Of a stretch of 64,000 nucleotides of DNA, positions 33,916 to 45,232 are shown in pieces (the stretch's first letter is position 1; every line of letters begins with the position of its first letter). Both the position numbers and the translations under genes were made by a program. Source of the stretch: Penicillus capitatus (Eukaryota; Chlorophyta); contig OZ287701.1 in assembly GCA_965649825.1 (NCBI GenBank), positions 682,001 to 746,000 on the forward strand, in the 5' to 3' direction. Below the pieces are notes generated by a model. The model did not search any database. It was not told the DNA's origin and saw only the letters and a program-made list of their open reading frames with translations.

Positions 33916-34074
33916 TCAGTGACTAAACTGTAAGTCGGTGTCCTGTTGCCATGCAATAACGCATATCTGCCTCGCGCCTCTCCTGTCCAAGAAAGAGTGA
34001 GAACAGAGCACGCACCTGATGTCATGCAACTTCCGTCCGGCAAAGGTAGCCGCCACTTCACATAACGCGTACAT
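33916..34074 (-). CDS. Small spliced ORF, unknown
   Basis: From ATG at 34074 on the minus strand, exon 34074-34016 joins exon 33982-33916 across a 33-base GT-AG intron. That intron contains TTCTCACTCTTTCTT, a motif found in introns of unrelated genes here. The 41-residue product (FAGRKLHDIR|RGARQICVIA) is in frame through a TGA. It could be the last two exons of a longer gene whose 5' exons I did not find. It lies downstream of the PDI-like gene on the same strand. Confidence 0.3.
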   Translation of the reverse strand: MYALCEVAATFAGRKLHDIRCVLCSHSFLDRRGARQICVIAWQQDTDLQFSH

Positions 34075-34258
34075 CGAACGCTTACACGTGCCCTGCCGAA
34101 GGAGACATTGTATGGTCTCTCATTATACGGCCGTTCGTTGCGATGTGGGTGAGATTTATCGAGTACCTGTTCAATGGCACTCGTCTGCTTTTCGATTTTA
34201 ACAGTGTTCTGCCAGTCACAGCTATGGCATTGTCCCGTTTCCCTCTTATCGTGCGATT

Positions 34259-34846
34259 CTAAGTGGTTGTCTCCGAAAACAATTCTGTGAAGGCATCGTT
34301 GGCAAACTTCTTCAGTTTGTCTTCAGATCTCTCTCCCGCAAATTTCTTGTGCACTTGACCATTGAAATACGTCTTCAATGTAGGATATCCCTTCACCTGA
34401 GCCCAACGCAACATGCCTCTCGATTTCAGCTGTTGTCATGTGAAACCTCTGCTTTTTCGCAGACCTCTTTGTCCGTAGTGCAATCCACATGGGCAATCAT
34501 GACATTGCCATTCTCTTTGAAGTGCGATCCGACGAGACTCCATGTGGGGGCCAGCTTCTTACAGTGACCTACGGGTAACGATAGCTTCGTGCATGACGAG
34601 GCATCGCTTCATGTCACGCACCACACCAAGGAGCATAGAACTTGATAAACCAGAGCTTCCCATCGCTCGTCTACCAACACATTTCACATAGAGTTCGTAT
34701 TGGCAGCTTCTTCGTACCTTCTCAGTGAAATCTTTCTTTGTCAAATGCACAACGTTCTCCGACGAGAATTGCGTTTTCGCTGAGACAACAACGAAGGCGG
34801 CAACAAGATAAAGAGCGATACCGAAGAGAGACAGGACGCGATCCAT
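34259..34846 (-). CDS. Small PDI-family protein, single thioredoxin domain
   Basis: Four exons (34846-34718, 34670-34622, 34568-34447, 34396-34259) give 145 residues in a clean frame. A signal peptide ([17 protein letters not shown]) is followed by [12 protein letters not shown], then [21 protein letters not shown] with the CGHC active site split by an intron. Then come [19 protein letters not shown] and [13 protein letters not shown], containing the conserved cis-proline, and the C-terminal helix. This is a complete thioredoxin fold. The protein has one domain where most PDIs have two to four, and it lacks a C-terminal KDEL-type signal (it ends SETTT), so retention in the ER is uncertain. 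It is divergent from HisRS, with start codons 57 bases apart. Confidence 0.88.
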
Positions 34847-34903
34847 AGCGCCGCACTGAGGCTACAAGGCAATGACGATACGCGACACAACGAGGCGGCG
34901 TTA
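34847..34903. promoter_or_regulatory. Divergent promoter between PDI-like gene and HisRS
   Basis: Only 57 bases separate the two start codons, so both 5' UTRs and core promoters must lie within this gap or overlap the coding regions. No TATA box is visible. The organisation is inferred from the gene models. Confidence 0.5.
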
Positions 34904-37862
34904 ATGACGTGGGTCGATACGTCGCTGTCATCTATGTCGTCGAAACAGAACGGAGTTCGTTGCGTCACCGTCGGCGCTGTCGGCGCCACGCTGACGATCG
35001 AAGACGTCGTGCGCGTTGCCTACGGTGATGGCGTCAACATCGAAACCGCTGCCCTTGAGCGCCTCAAACGTCACATCGAAGAAGACACCCTCCCTCCCCC
35101 TCCCGATGCCGCGGACGCTGAAAATCCACTCGAGACATTAAGAATCGCGCCAGAGCTCATACGAGCGGGTGTGTTCGTTCAGTTGGCCTCTCTCGCAAGA
35201 AGCAAAAGCGGTGTTCGCGTGGAGTGCCTGACCCGTCTACAAGAGAAGCTCCATGCCAAGGAGGACGAGATCATCATGGGACATCCCATGGATCGCAACC
35301 TGCTGGCAAAGCTGCTGCCAGAGGAGACAGAAATACCGAATGCCGAGAAATGGGTACTGACATCGGGGAACGCTTTCTCAGCTGGTATTGGTGCCATGGG
35401 TCTACATCTTGGTCTTGGATTGGCCTCCATAACCAATGGCATCGCTGCTCTTTCCTGTGAAGCCCTGGCGGCTTCGATCAAATCTTTCGATGCGCAACGG
35501 ATCGAAGCCTACGCAAACAAAAACGCTCAGGAAGTCGCTGAATCGATGAGGACATTGCTCAACGGATCCAAACGTGTGCAGTCGAAGAGTGCAGGGATCG
35601 GAAATGTATCAGGCATTCGAGATATCCCAGTGGTCCACGGAGCAGCAGTGGATGCCTTCTCTGCTGTTGAGCTTTCTTTGGTCTCCGAACTTAATGCCGA
35701 TGCACTCGATGCGAAGACGCTGATGGAGTTCCCTCACGAGACGTCGTTCACTTTCTTTACGCGGACGGAAAATGCTGTGCGAAGCGGGATCCATGTGCTC
35801 GAGCTCAGTATCAAACGTGTGGGCTATCTGCTCGATAAGCTTCCTGAACTCCATCCTCTCATGGAGACGTCGGGCATTGCATTGCCTCCCAGAGAAAAGC
35901 TCGAGGAGCTTGCAGCGTTTCTCAAGTCGATGCATGACTCGCTTCTGAAACAGGTGAAGGATCTCAAAGATCAATTGCAGGATGTTTTGCAATGCCAGAG
36001 TGAAGGGGCCCTTCCCACTGCTGGTGTTGCCCTGTTGTCACACGAAGTTCTGAAGAATTTGTCGTCGTCTTTGTCATTGGAATGCGTCCTCGCTTTACTC
36101 TCTCTGCATTTCTTGGAGCCCAAGATTCAGGACACCGACGAGGAGACCTCCGAGCACACATCTAAGAAAGAGAAGAAACGCAAAGGGAAACAGCGTGCGA
36201 CATTTCTGGGCCAAGGAACTGCCCATCTGCGTCGTTTTTTCCTTGAACAACTGCATGCATTGGTCCCTTTTGAAGAACAGTCGCAGACCAGTGTGGTAGA
36301 TAGCCAAGAGCATGTGACACAATGGATGGAGAAGTGCCTTGAGCTGCTGGCTGTGCATGGCTCGAGGCTCTACGAAGTGATCCGAGTGATCCATCAACAG
36401 ATCGATGAACATCAGGTGCAACGCAAGCCCAAGATTCCGAAAGGCGCTCGGGATTTCCTTCCGGATCAGATGCGCATTCGGGAGCAAGTGTTTGACATCA
36501 TCACATCCGTTTTCAAACGACATGGCGCCGTTGCTATCGACACGCCCGTTTTTGAATTGAAGGAGACATTGACAGGGAAGTACGGTGAAGATTCCAAGCT
36601 CATTTACGATCTGGCAGATCAAGGAGGCGAAATCCTCTCTCTCCGTTACGATCTCACTGTGCCCTTCGCCCGCTACGTGGCTCTGAACTCCGTCGGTAAT
36701 ATCAAGCGTTACCACATTGGTAAGGTCTACCGACGGGATCAGCCCCAAATGACCAAAGGACGTTTTCGCGAATTTTTCCAATGTGATTTCGACATCGCTG
36801 GATCGTATGCCTCGATGATTCCCGATGCCGAATGTATCAAAGTACTGGTCGAGGTGTTGAAGAATCTCGATCTGGGCGCGTTTGAAGTGCGGATCAATCA
36901 CCGTAAACTCATCGATGCTATGATGGATATCTGCGGCGTCCCCAGTTCAAAGCATCGCCCAATCTGCTCCGCCATCGACAAATTGGACAAAGAGCCATGG
37001 GAGGTCGTCAGGACTGAGATGGTGGTAGAGAAGGGATTGGATGCGTCCGTTGCCGATCAGCTCGGTGAGTTCGTGCAAGTTCGCGACGCACCGCGAGACC
37101 TTCTCCAAAAACTGACCGATGCTGCACATCCCTTTATGCAACACGACGAAGCTCAGGGCGCCCTGAAAGAGATGGAGACATTACTGAACTATGTGGACAA
37201 TCTGAAAGCGGCGGAACACATTGTATGGGATCTCAGTCTCGCTAGGGGACTGGATTACTATACCGGCGTCATCTACGAAGCAATCTACAAGGAAGGGGCG
37301 ACGGGATCTGTGGCGGCTGGCGGACGTTATGATGAACTGGTTGGGATGTTCAGTGGAAAAGATGTCCCGGCCGTCGGCGTCAGCATAGGCGTCGAACGGG
37401 TCTTTGCTCTCATGGAAAAGAAAATGAAAGAAAAAGCCGAAGCTGACGGCACAACGATTCGTACAAATGAAACTCAAGTGCGATGCCTGCCCCTTGCTTT
37501 GCTTGCCATGCGTCTGAGTGCTGCCTAGGTTTTGGTGGCATCAATTGGAAATGGACTGCAGACACGTCGCATGGAAATGTGCGCTGAGTTGTGGTCTGCA
37601 GGTATCGCTGCCGAATTCGGCTACAAACCGAATCCCAAAATGGGTGACAGTTTTGATTATGCCCTTCAAGAGGGCATCCCTTTTATGGTCTTGTCTACAT
37701 CTCTCACATATGTCGATCGACATCTCACTCTTTTAGGTTCTCTTTGGCGAGGACGAACTGAAGGAAGGTGTGGTCAAGATCAAAGATCTGGCTGCCCGGA
37801 CGGAAGAGGCCGTCAGCAATGCCGATCTCATTCCCGAACTCCTAAAGCGTCTCAACGCATGA
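34904..37862 (+). CDS. HARS: Histidyl-tRNA synthetase with long N-terminal HAL/PAL-like extension
   Basis: Class II synthetase charging tRNA-His. Three exons (34904-37477, 37529-37687, 37737-37862) give 952 residues. The catalytic part starts near residue 510 ([12 protein letters not shown]) and has motif 1, motif 2 ([22 protein letters not shown]), the HisRS signature ARGLDYYTG and motif 3 ([10 protein letters not shown]). The anticodon-binding domain ([11 protein letters not shown]...) follows. The first 500 residues contain a region like the histidine/phenylalanine ammonia-lyase fold ([20 protein letters not shown]). Plant cytosolic HisRS carries such an extension, so the arrangement is known but not universal. 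The lyase MIO Ala-Ser-Gly triad is not evident, so the extension is probably not an enzyme. An alternative start lies at 34934. Confidence 0.93.
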
Positions 37863-39619
37863 AACGTCACATCATTCTCACCATTCCCATGGACGACGAG
37901 CGCTTAGTGACGCGTTTGTTACTGAAGTTCTCAGACAAACGCCGAGGGTGGGTTGCGGTGCGGCGGCAGTCTGGTCGTCTCGCCCTAACGGAGTTTGTTC
38001 GTGCGTTCGAAGCGTTCATCGAGACCGAGACCGACGGCGACGGTGCACGGCGTCTGCGTCGCAACTTTTCTTACCTTCGCAAAACGATCGTCCGCTGTAT
38101 CGACGCATGGAATCGTGCTCGAGCGCGTAATGGCGTGTCGTCTTCCGACAACGTCCGTGTCGACGTGATCGGCGACCAGTTGACGAACGTCGCGCTGGTC
38201 CGACGCCGCGCCCAACCGCGTCATCGTCGACGCCCTGCGCCGACGTCGTTGACCGTCACCCGAACGAACATACCTTTTCTAATAGGTGACGCTTTAGGGA
38301 AGAGAATGGACACGAGTGGCTGCCCATGAAAGGCGAAATCATTATCGGCAATGAATTCGCAGGAGCCATTCTGGGACGCAAGGGCAATACGATACAGAGC
38401 ATTCGCGAGCAGTCGGGATGCCATGTCCATCTCTGTGACTCGCTCGATCACCGCACACGTGTGATCGATATCATCGGCAGTGAACACCAAGTACAGCTTC
38501 CTAGCAGCTTCCAAAGATTTCCGTGTCAGCATTCATGGACCCCACTCGACATATAGGTGATGGAGGCACACCGTTTGGTGAATCAGATTTTGCATAGAGA
38601 GTATCCGGAGTCTTTTCTCAAAGGCATTATGATTCCGATGAAAACGACAATCGATCTGAAAATGAGCATCGAATTAGCGACGTACTTAACGGGGATTAAC
38701 CGAAAAACGCTCTCAGAGATTCAGGCAACAACAGCCGTTGCAGCAACGCTACATGGTCACACATGTTGCATCGCTCTCACTCTTTTTTGAACTATTCGAT
38801 GTGACAGATGTGGAAGGAGAGGAGACATCGAAACGCGTTCGACTGACAGGAAGCTTTGACAAGATTCTCGAAGCGCATCAAGCTGTGCGTCTCACTCTTT
38901 TATTCGGCACTCTCATAAAAATCTCACTCTTAAAGGTCATGACCGTCTTGGACACATACGAAGCCTGGCTGTCCACCAATCAAGGATTTGAACGCCGCAA
39001 AAGAGATGAGATCGCATTGGCTGGTGCATCGAACGATGCAATGAGCGCCTTACGGACCGCTTCTGGTTGGGCACTGTCTCTCTGTCTGGTCTGCTTGTCT
39101 ATTGGACGTCTATCGTTCTGTGCTGAAGGGGACGTGCTTCAAATGTCGACCGTTTTGGTGATGCAGCCCGACGGCAGCTGCAAAGCGACGCAGGTATACG
39201 TGCCTTCTCATGCAGAGGCTACCCTGATCCACACGCCGCCACCCCCACCACCTCCCCCACCCAAACCCACCATACTCCACATGCCAGATCCCTCCTCTGT
39301 TGTTCAAGACACACTCTGTCGGACGCAACGTCCACTCTTTGTGGATGAGAGAATCGTTTCGCAGCAGCCATCGACCAGAGCGTGGCAGAGAGATGCCCAA
39401 ACGCCAGCAGCTGCTGCGACGCATTACACGCAATTGACACCAGCCATGTTGCAGCCAGTGGCAGCGGATTCGGGCCAAGTGTGGGTGCGTCCAGGGGCAA
39501 TGGACACGACTGCCGCCGCCGCCGCCGCCGTCAATGTTTTCCCGGCATCGTCTATGGATGTCATGAATAACACCAGTCCCTTGATTCTGCAACCCAAAGC
39601 CACCCACTATTACCATTGA
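37859..39619 (+). CDS. KH-domain RNA-binding protein
   Basis: The KH region begins near 38326 with GEIIIGNEFAGAILGRKGN, an intact GxxG loop (GRKG). It continues across an intron at 38491-38556 into VMEAHRLVNQIL. A second KH-like unit (MSIELATYLTGINRKTLSEI, then RVRLTGSFDKILEAH) spans introns at 38756-38807 and 38885-38935. A further in-frame 63-base intron at 39066-39128 is likely, because the segment is pyrimidine-rich and hydrophobic. The C-terminal third is low complexity, with polyproline (about 39238-39262) and polyalanine from a GCC run (about 39511-39530). The N-terminal exon from 37859 is tentative. Its ATG overlaps the HisRS TGA, and the junction to 38320 is not certain. It probably regulates mRNA. 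Confidence 0.7.
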
Positions 39620-39672
39620 ACACGAACAGATACCTGTTGAAACACCCCTGCCATTTTGCCCCCTGCGTTTAG

Positions 39673-40526
39673 ATGATGACATCCATATCGTCGGAGACGG
39701 TATTTGAGAACGCGAGGAAGGGAGATATCGAATTTTTTCAGCAGCATGAGGACGTCGTCCACGCGCACTTGAGCGCCGTCGATGAGGATCGACGCACATT
39801 GCTTCACAATGCGACTGTGAGCGGTCGGCCTGAACTCGTCGAGTATTTACTGCGCCATGGGTCCGTGACCTATATCGACGGACAGGATGAAGAGGTGAGA
39901 CAGACAGATCGGCCAAATCGACAGCCGCGCCGTAGGGATGGGCGCCGTTGCATTCGGCAGCCAGTTGTGGCTTCGATCGCGTCGTGGAGCTCCTCTTGTC
40001 ACACGGAGCTCGGGTTGACATAGAGACATCCTCAAAGAGGACTCCCTTACACTACGCTGTCTGTCAGACGCTGTACGCTGAAGAAAGAGTGAGAAAAGTG
40101 TGATGTCTAGGCGAGTAAAGGGCATCGTGCTGTCCTGAAAATGTTGTTGAAGCATGGGGCACGGATTCAGGCAAAAGATGCCGTGGGCTTTACCCCCTTG
40201 CACCGAGCAGCCGCTTCGGGGAAACTTCAGTCCGTGCGGATTTTGGTGGACGATGCAGGTGCAACGATCGATGGAGAGGATCGGTATGGAAAGACGCCCA
40301 TTGTGGTGGCGGCCGAAAGTCAAAACGAAAGCACGGTGCTGTTCTTAGCCGCCAGAGGAGCAAACCTCGACGTTGACCTCTCGCATTCCACCCAGCCGTT
40401 TCCAATGGCGCTGCTGTGCAGGTGACGCTCGAAGATGGGAAGAAACTGGAAGACGTCTCGCCGAAACTCAGTCAGTCCATTCGAGATGTGTTAGAAGGAA
40501 GAATGGACATCGACGATTTGACATAA
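39673..40526 (+). CDS. PSMD10: Gankyrin/PSMD10-like ankyrin-repeat proteasome chaperone
   Basis: Four exons (39673-39894, 39936-40058, 40111-40371, 40422-40526) give 236 residues, the size of gankyrin (about 226). The short N-terminal helix region is followed by ankyrin repeats: RTLLHNATVSGRPELVEYLL, GWAPLHSAASCGFDRVVELL, RTPLHYA|ASKGHRAVLKMLL, GFTPLHRAAASGKLQSVRIL and KTPIVVAAESQNESTVLFLA. The C-terminus is a short acidic helix. In yeast and animals this protein helps assemble the 19S particle by binding an Rpt ATPase. The repeat number and length fit, but other small ankyrin proteins look similar, so the ortholog call is provisional. Confidence 0.72.
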
Positions 40527-40746
40527 GTTACGCGTCAGAGATGCATCGAACTCATAAGCACTGACGATCTGACAAGCATCGTAGAAATCTTGGCGTGTCT
40601 CTTGCACGGGGAATGCTTCTAATAACCTTGTTATAAAGCCTATATCACACACATCTCACTCTTTCTGCGATCCTCTTTCTCCAAAAGCCTCCATCTCCAC
40701 CTTGCATCACCGCAATGAGAGATCTTCTTCTGATCAGAAGGATCTA
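40527..40746. other. Convergent intergenic gap
   Basis: 3' ends of the ankyrin gene and UTP13 face each other. The gap contains one CATCTCACTCTTTCT copy of the motif seen in introns (about 40651). Confidence 0.4.
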
Positions 40747-43700
40747 TCACACTACCTCCATATTGTCCTCGTCGGGGGCGAGAACATTCATGGCGTCTAG
40801 GACATAGTCCACAACGTAGGATGCCTGATGCAGTTTCTGCAGTCGATGGAAGTGCCGAATGGAGTACGCTTCGATCGCTTCGAGAAGCGAGGACACTCCA
40901 GGTATCGATGCGAGACGCTGCGGAGAATACCGCTCCAGAATCATTCTGAGCAAAAGCTGTGCCTCCTCACAATGCTTTGCATTGGTATTCCAATCCCGAA
41001 TATACTCCAGACACTGTTTCAGTGACGCGTCCTCGGTCAGGCCATCCACAACGGCCGAGAACATGCGAATATGATCATCTCTGGGCAGATGCTTCTTAAG
41101 CAACGCCAGTAGTCGACGTGGATGCTCCAATCCAAAAGCCAGCTTCGCCGCCAATCGAAAATCCCTAAGCTAAAACAATGCATGGCTCTGAATCTCCACG
41201 CGTCGCGTCGATTTAGGTCACCTACTTGGATCGCATTTGAGAGATGCTGTTCCTTGGCGAGCTCTTCCTGTCGCTGACGCACGTCGAGTTCTCTGTCCTG
41301 TTCAGTCGTGTCCTCCCAGATGACGAGCATCGAATCGCTGCCACCCGAAGCCATGAAACGTTCATGCTCCCCAGCAAATGCAATGGACCAGATTCGGTCC
41401 TCATGTTCATCGAACGTATGCACACATGCACATGTCGCAACGTTCCAAAGCTTTACCAACCCATCTCCTCCACAGGACATCACCTAAGACATTGCCATCC
41501 ATCTTGCTCATCACATGACGTGACGTCCAGCTGCATCCAGACCTGTTGAGATTTGGAGAGATAGAGCGCTTTGAGAATGGATCCAGAGTGTCCTTCGAAG
41601 GTACGTAGACAGGTGGCATCGCTGATGGACCACATTTTGATGGTCGTATCTGCCGAGCTGGAGAGCAGCGTTTTTTCAAAGGATGAGAATTGAACAGACC
41701 AGACGCCTCTCTTGTGTCCGGTAAGAGTGGACTGATGTGTCAGGCTGGGCAAGGCGAAGAGCTTAATGCTCTTGTCCATTGAACCTGTTGCCGCTAATGT
41801 ATCGTTCGGAGCCAGATCCACACAATTGATGTCCTTTGAATGCGCCACCACACCTGACGTGACCTTAAGCTTGGATATGGAGACAACATCTCCCTGCACC
41901 TCTAACTTCAGTTTCCAGACCTTCAGCAGTTTGTCACTGCTCACCGAGACGAGCAGTTTTCCTTCTCTGCAAAGAGAAAGTCGGAAAGCGCCTCGAGTCC
42001 CTAGATCATACCTTCTGGATGCGACAATGGACGTTACTGCTGCTGCATGACCGACGGCATCTGCCAGACAGCTCCCTGAGATGGTATCCCAAATACGAAT
42101 GCTCTGATCCTTGGCACCTGTCGATATCACACAACACACACTGTGTCCTCCTTGACAAATGCCAGTTGTGGCAGACCAGAGACGAGAAGACATCGGGAGT
42201 GATATGAAAAGGAAGCCATGCATAAGACGGCATCTGTGTGTCCCGTCAGGAGTCCCAGGCAGTTGAGATCTTTAGCATCGCACAGCCACTATTTTTACGA
42301 GTGCAGTAAAAAGAGGGTGTCGCACTTTGGGCATCGAAGATATGGAGAGCAGCAGCGTTGCTAGAAACGGCAATTCTGGATGCTTCTGCGTCGAGGAACT
42401 CCACATCGGTGATCTCGTCCAGATTGCCCATGAGAAACCGTGATCCATGCCACAGCACTTTTCCATCTGATAACGCATCCTGACACACTTCTCACTCAAA
42501 TCCTGTCTTCCCTTAGTGTGTCTTTGACCTGGAAGGTCAGCATTTCCAGAGAGCAGTCCGATTTTGCGATGAGGAGGGTTTGGGTATTGGGAAAGAGCTG
42601 GATGTTTGTGATCTCTTGCCGCGGGAGGCTGTCTGTTTGCGAGACTCGATCATAAATGTCTGTGCCATTATCCGTTCTCCAGATCCTCAACTGTCCCCGT
42701 TCGCCTCCTGTCCAGCAAAACAGTCTCTTCAGGAATCGGCAGCAAAAGAAAGCGACACCCACCAGATGCCATCAGGAGACAGGGATGTCGCGATTTCTTC
42801 CCTGACACCGCTAACTGTTTTTGCATCTCGAGTGATAAACATACCATATCTACACACACACTCCTCTTGTCTCATGTCACTTTCGCAGACACAGCAACAG
42901 ACCTTCCACAGATTCGAAAACTGGAAACTCTGCACATTTGGCGAAGTTTTGAGCTGACCAGACGATCATGACGTTATCCCTTCCAGCCGAAACGAGAAAT
43001 CGTCCTTCCATCGCATACATCACACACGTCACAGCGCTATTGTGTCCCTATCAGACATCCATTCTTTCAAACACATCCCTCCCTCTGTCTCCTGTCGACC
43101 TTCAGTGTTGTCTTGAGCTTAGCGTGCTGCAAATCCCAGATCTTGATCGTATGGTCTTGACTGCAGCTCGCGAGTTCCGCTTCTGTTGGATGAAACATGA
43201 CACGCATGACGATCGACCTATCCCAACCGTACACAGCTGTGGTATAAAGAGTGAGAACAGACTTGTGTCCCCTGAATGTGTGTGTCCTGAAACCGCCTTG
43301 GACATCATGCACGGTCACACTGCGATCGGCACTTCCAAAGGCCACTACGCTGCCACTCGGATCCACCATCATGTCGCTGACAGGTGCCGCATGGGCCTAA
43401 GACGATTCCTCTTAGAAGAGTGCAAAGCCAAAGGGTGACTGGCTTTGATAGTTTTAAGGCATTCCCCGGAAACGCTGCACCATTTTCTGACAAGCAGACT
43501 GCGAGATGCCACGTAGAGGGCTGTGCCGTCCGGTGTCCAGCACAGGGCTGTCACCAACTCTCCGTCCTGCGCGTTTGTTTTGTCTCCCTTGTCACATCAA
43601 CACCAAAACGCACCCCTGGTAGAGTCCTGATGACTGATCCCTTCTCCGCCTCCACGATCTGGGTCACTCTTTTATCATGAGTGTGACCTCGACCTCCTAT

Positions 43701-43819
43701 CTGACCTTCGCTTCCTGAAGACACGCACAGGCGATGTGCTTTGCGTTGGGGGCGATCTGAATAGGCCCTCCTGTGTAGAAGACTTCGAGTTTGGCCCGTG
43801 GGCGGTAGATGCGTTTCAT
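40747..43819 (-). CDS. UTP13: UTP13/TBL3, U3 snoRNP WD40 protein
   Basis: UTP13 is a subunit of the small-subunit processome (UTP-B) in the nucleolus. The minus-strand gene starts at ATG 43819 (RAKLEVFYTGGPIQ, matching the family's 'FYTGGK' start) and is cut by roughly a dozen short introns. Visible WD repeats include ASCSQDHTIKIWDL, LAATGSMDKSIKLFALP, LLSSSADTTIKMWSI and MMSCGGDGLVKLWNV, in two propellers as in the family. HSKDINCVDLAPND and TLTGHKRGVWSVQFS align closely with UTP13/TBL3. The C-terminal Utp13 domain is intact at 41154-40747 (RLLALLKKHLPRDD, RDWNTNAKHCEEAQLLLRMI). Example intron: about 43293-43248, containing TTCTCACTCTTT. It is convergent with the ankyrin gene and divergent from PP2C. 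Confidence 0.9.
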
Positions 43820-43856
43820 GACGATGCTTAAGACCAGAACGAAAACATTTCATTGA
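43820..43856. promoter_or_regulatory. Divergent promoter between UTP13 and PP2C
   Basis: Start codons are only 37 bases apart (55 if PP2C starts at its second ATG). No TATA box is seen. Inferred from the gene models. Confidence 0.45.
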
Positions 43857-45232
43857 ATGCATTGCAGACGCGTGATGGCCTCAGTTCATACCGCGACGAG
43901 AGGCGCAGAGCGATTCGCTTTGCTGCGTCCCTCTCGATGCCGATCTTTTCGTATCCAAGCAACACGCGAACCCGTTCCCCTGCCGAAGCTAGTGACAACA
44001 GGAGTCGTGCAGTTGCCAGATGCACGATCTCTTGTATCCGAGGAGCTCCCTTTCGGTGTCGCCGCGACACAGGGTCCTCGCAGTACGATGGAAGACGAAG
44101 CTGTCGTCTTTCCCGAAGGGAAATGCGGATTCCTCTACGCAAGTAAGTCTCATGGGAAGTCAAAGATTCGAAGCTGAGAGGAAGCTGTTAGTGGTTTTGG
44201 ACGGACACGATGGACTCGAGTCCGTTCAGTGGCTCTCGGAGAATCTCTTTGGGATCTTCTCAGACGTCTTGGACGAATCACTCTACGACGGATCGTGTTC
44301 CATCGATCAAGCGGATCAGAATTCAGGACTGTGCTGTCCAGTGGAATTGAGCCCCACCTTAAAACAGAGTTTCCACGCAGCAGATCAACAGTTGTTAGAA
44401 AAACTCGAAAGCATGCCAACGCTGGCTGCAAAAGAACAAAGTGCGGAGAGCATCTCTGTTGGATAGGTTGCGGCGAGAAGAGGGCGATGAAATCTGGTTC
44501 AACGGCTACTGTGGCACTGGTGCGACAGAACAAGATCATCATTGCCAATGTTGGCGACTCCAGAGGTGTCCTCTGTCGCAACGGCCGAGCCATCGATCTC
44601 ACAACGGAGCATCGTGTGATGGGCCATGTACACCTGTCGTCGGAATGCTCGCCATATGTTGATACACGGTGTCAGGGAGCATCGGTCTCGTCCGAAATCG
44701 AGCGTGTTAAGGCAACGGGAGGATGGATTGATGATGGACGTGTCTGTGGGTTGTTAGCTGTGAGCCGAGCGTTTGGAGATTGGGAACTCAAAGGCAATGG
44801 ACTGAACGTTTTTCTCCAAGAATCCATCACGTCTCGTGCCACAGTTCATTCGATGTCTTTCCGATCGGATACCTGTTTTTTCAGGGACGGATTCGTGACA
44901 GAAGATTTCGCATCGAAGGTGCAGTTCACGAGCGATCCTTTGGTCTGTACACCTGACGTGACAGAAATGGATTTGATAGAAGGGGATCAGTTCGTTATCG
45001 TGGCGACAGATGGACTGTGGTACGGTACTGTTCTCTCTGTATAGCAGGCGTTATCATACAGTGATGTGCTGCATCTAGGGATGTGATGTCGAGCAACGAT
45101 GCCGTACGGTTTGTCAGTCGTCAGTTCAAGAAAGGCCTCAGTGCCGCTCGAGTGGCCGAGAATTTGGTGGATTTGGCAGTAAAGCGTTATACGACAGATA
45201 ATGTCGCTGCAGTGGTGATTCATCTTCAGTGA
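43857..45232 (+). CDS. PP2C-family protein phosphatase
   Basis: Metal-dependent Ser/Thr phosphatase. Conserved PP2C motifs appear in order: FGVAATQGPRSTMEDEAVVF, then LLVVLDGHDGLES (DGHxG with its metal Asp), MKSGSTATVAL, IIIANVGDSRGVLCRNG, the KATGGWI..GRVCGLLAVSRAFGDWELKG region (in two exons' worth of frame), TPDVTEMDLIEGDQF, IVATDGLW|DVMSS and YTTDNVAAVVIHL at the C-terminus. All metal-binding aspartates I can place are present, so it should be active. At least four short introns split it. The first, around 44142-44180, has two in-frame solutions. The N-terminus before the domain is basic and Ser/Arg-rich, possibly an organelle-targeting peptide, which is inference. It starts either at 43857 or at 43875. 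Confidence 0.88.

Noticed and set aside
36095-36901. 268-codon minus-strand open frame
   Set aside because: Fully antisense to HisRS motif 2 and linker; no independent support.
39110-40021. 303-codon minus-strand open frame
   Set aside because: Antisense to the proline- and alanine-rich end of the KH gene and the first ankyrin exon; low-complexity DNA keeps it open.
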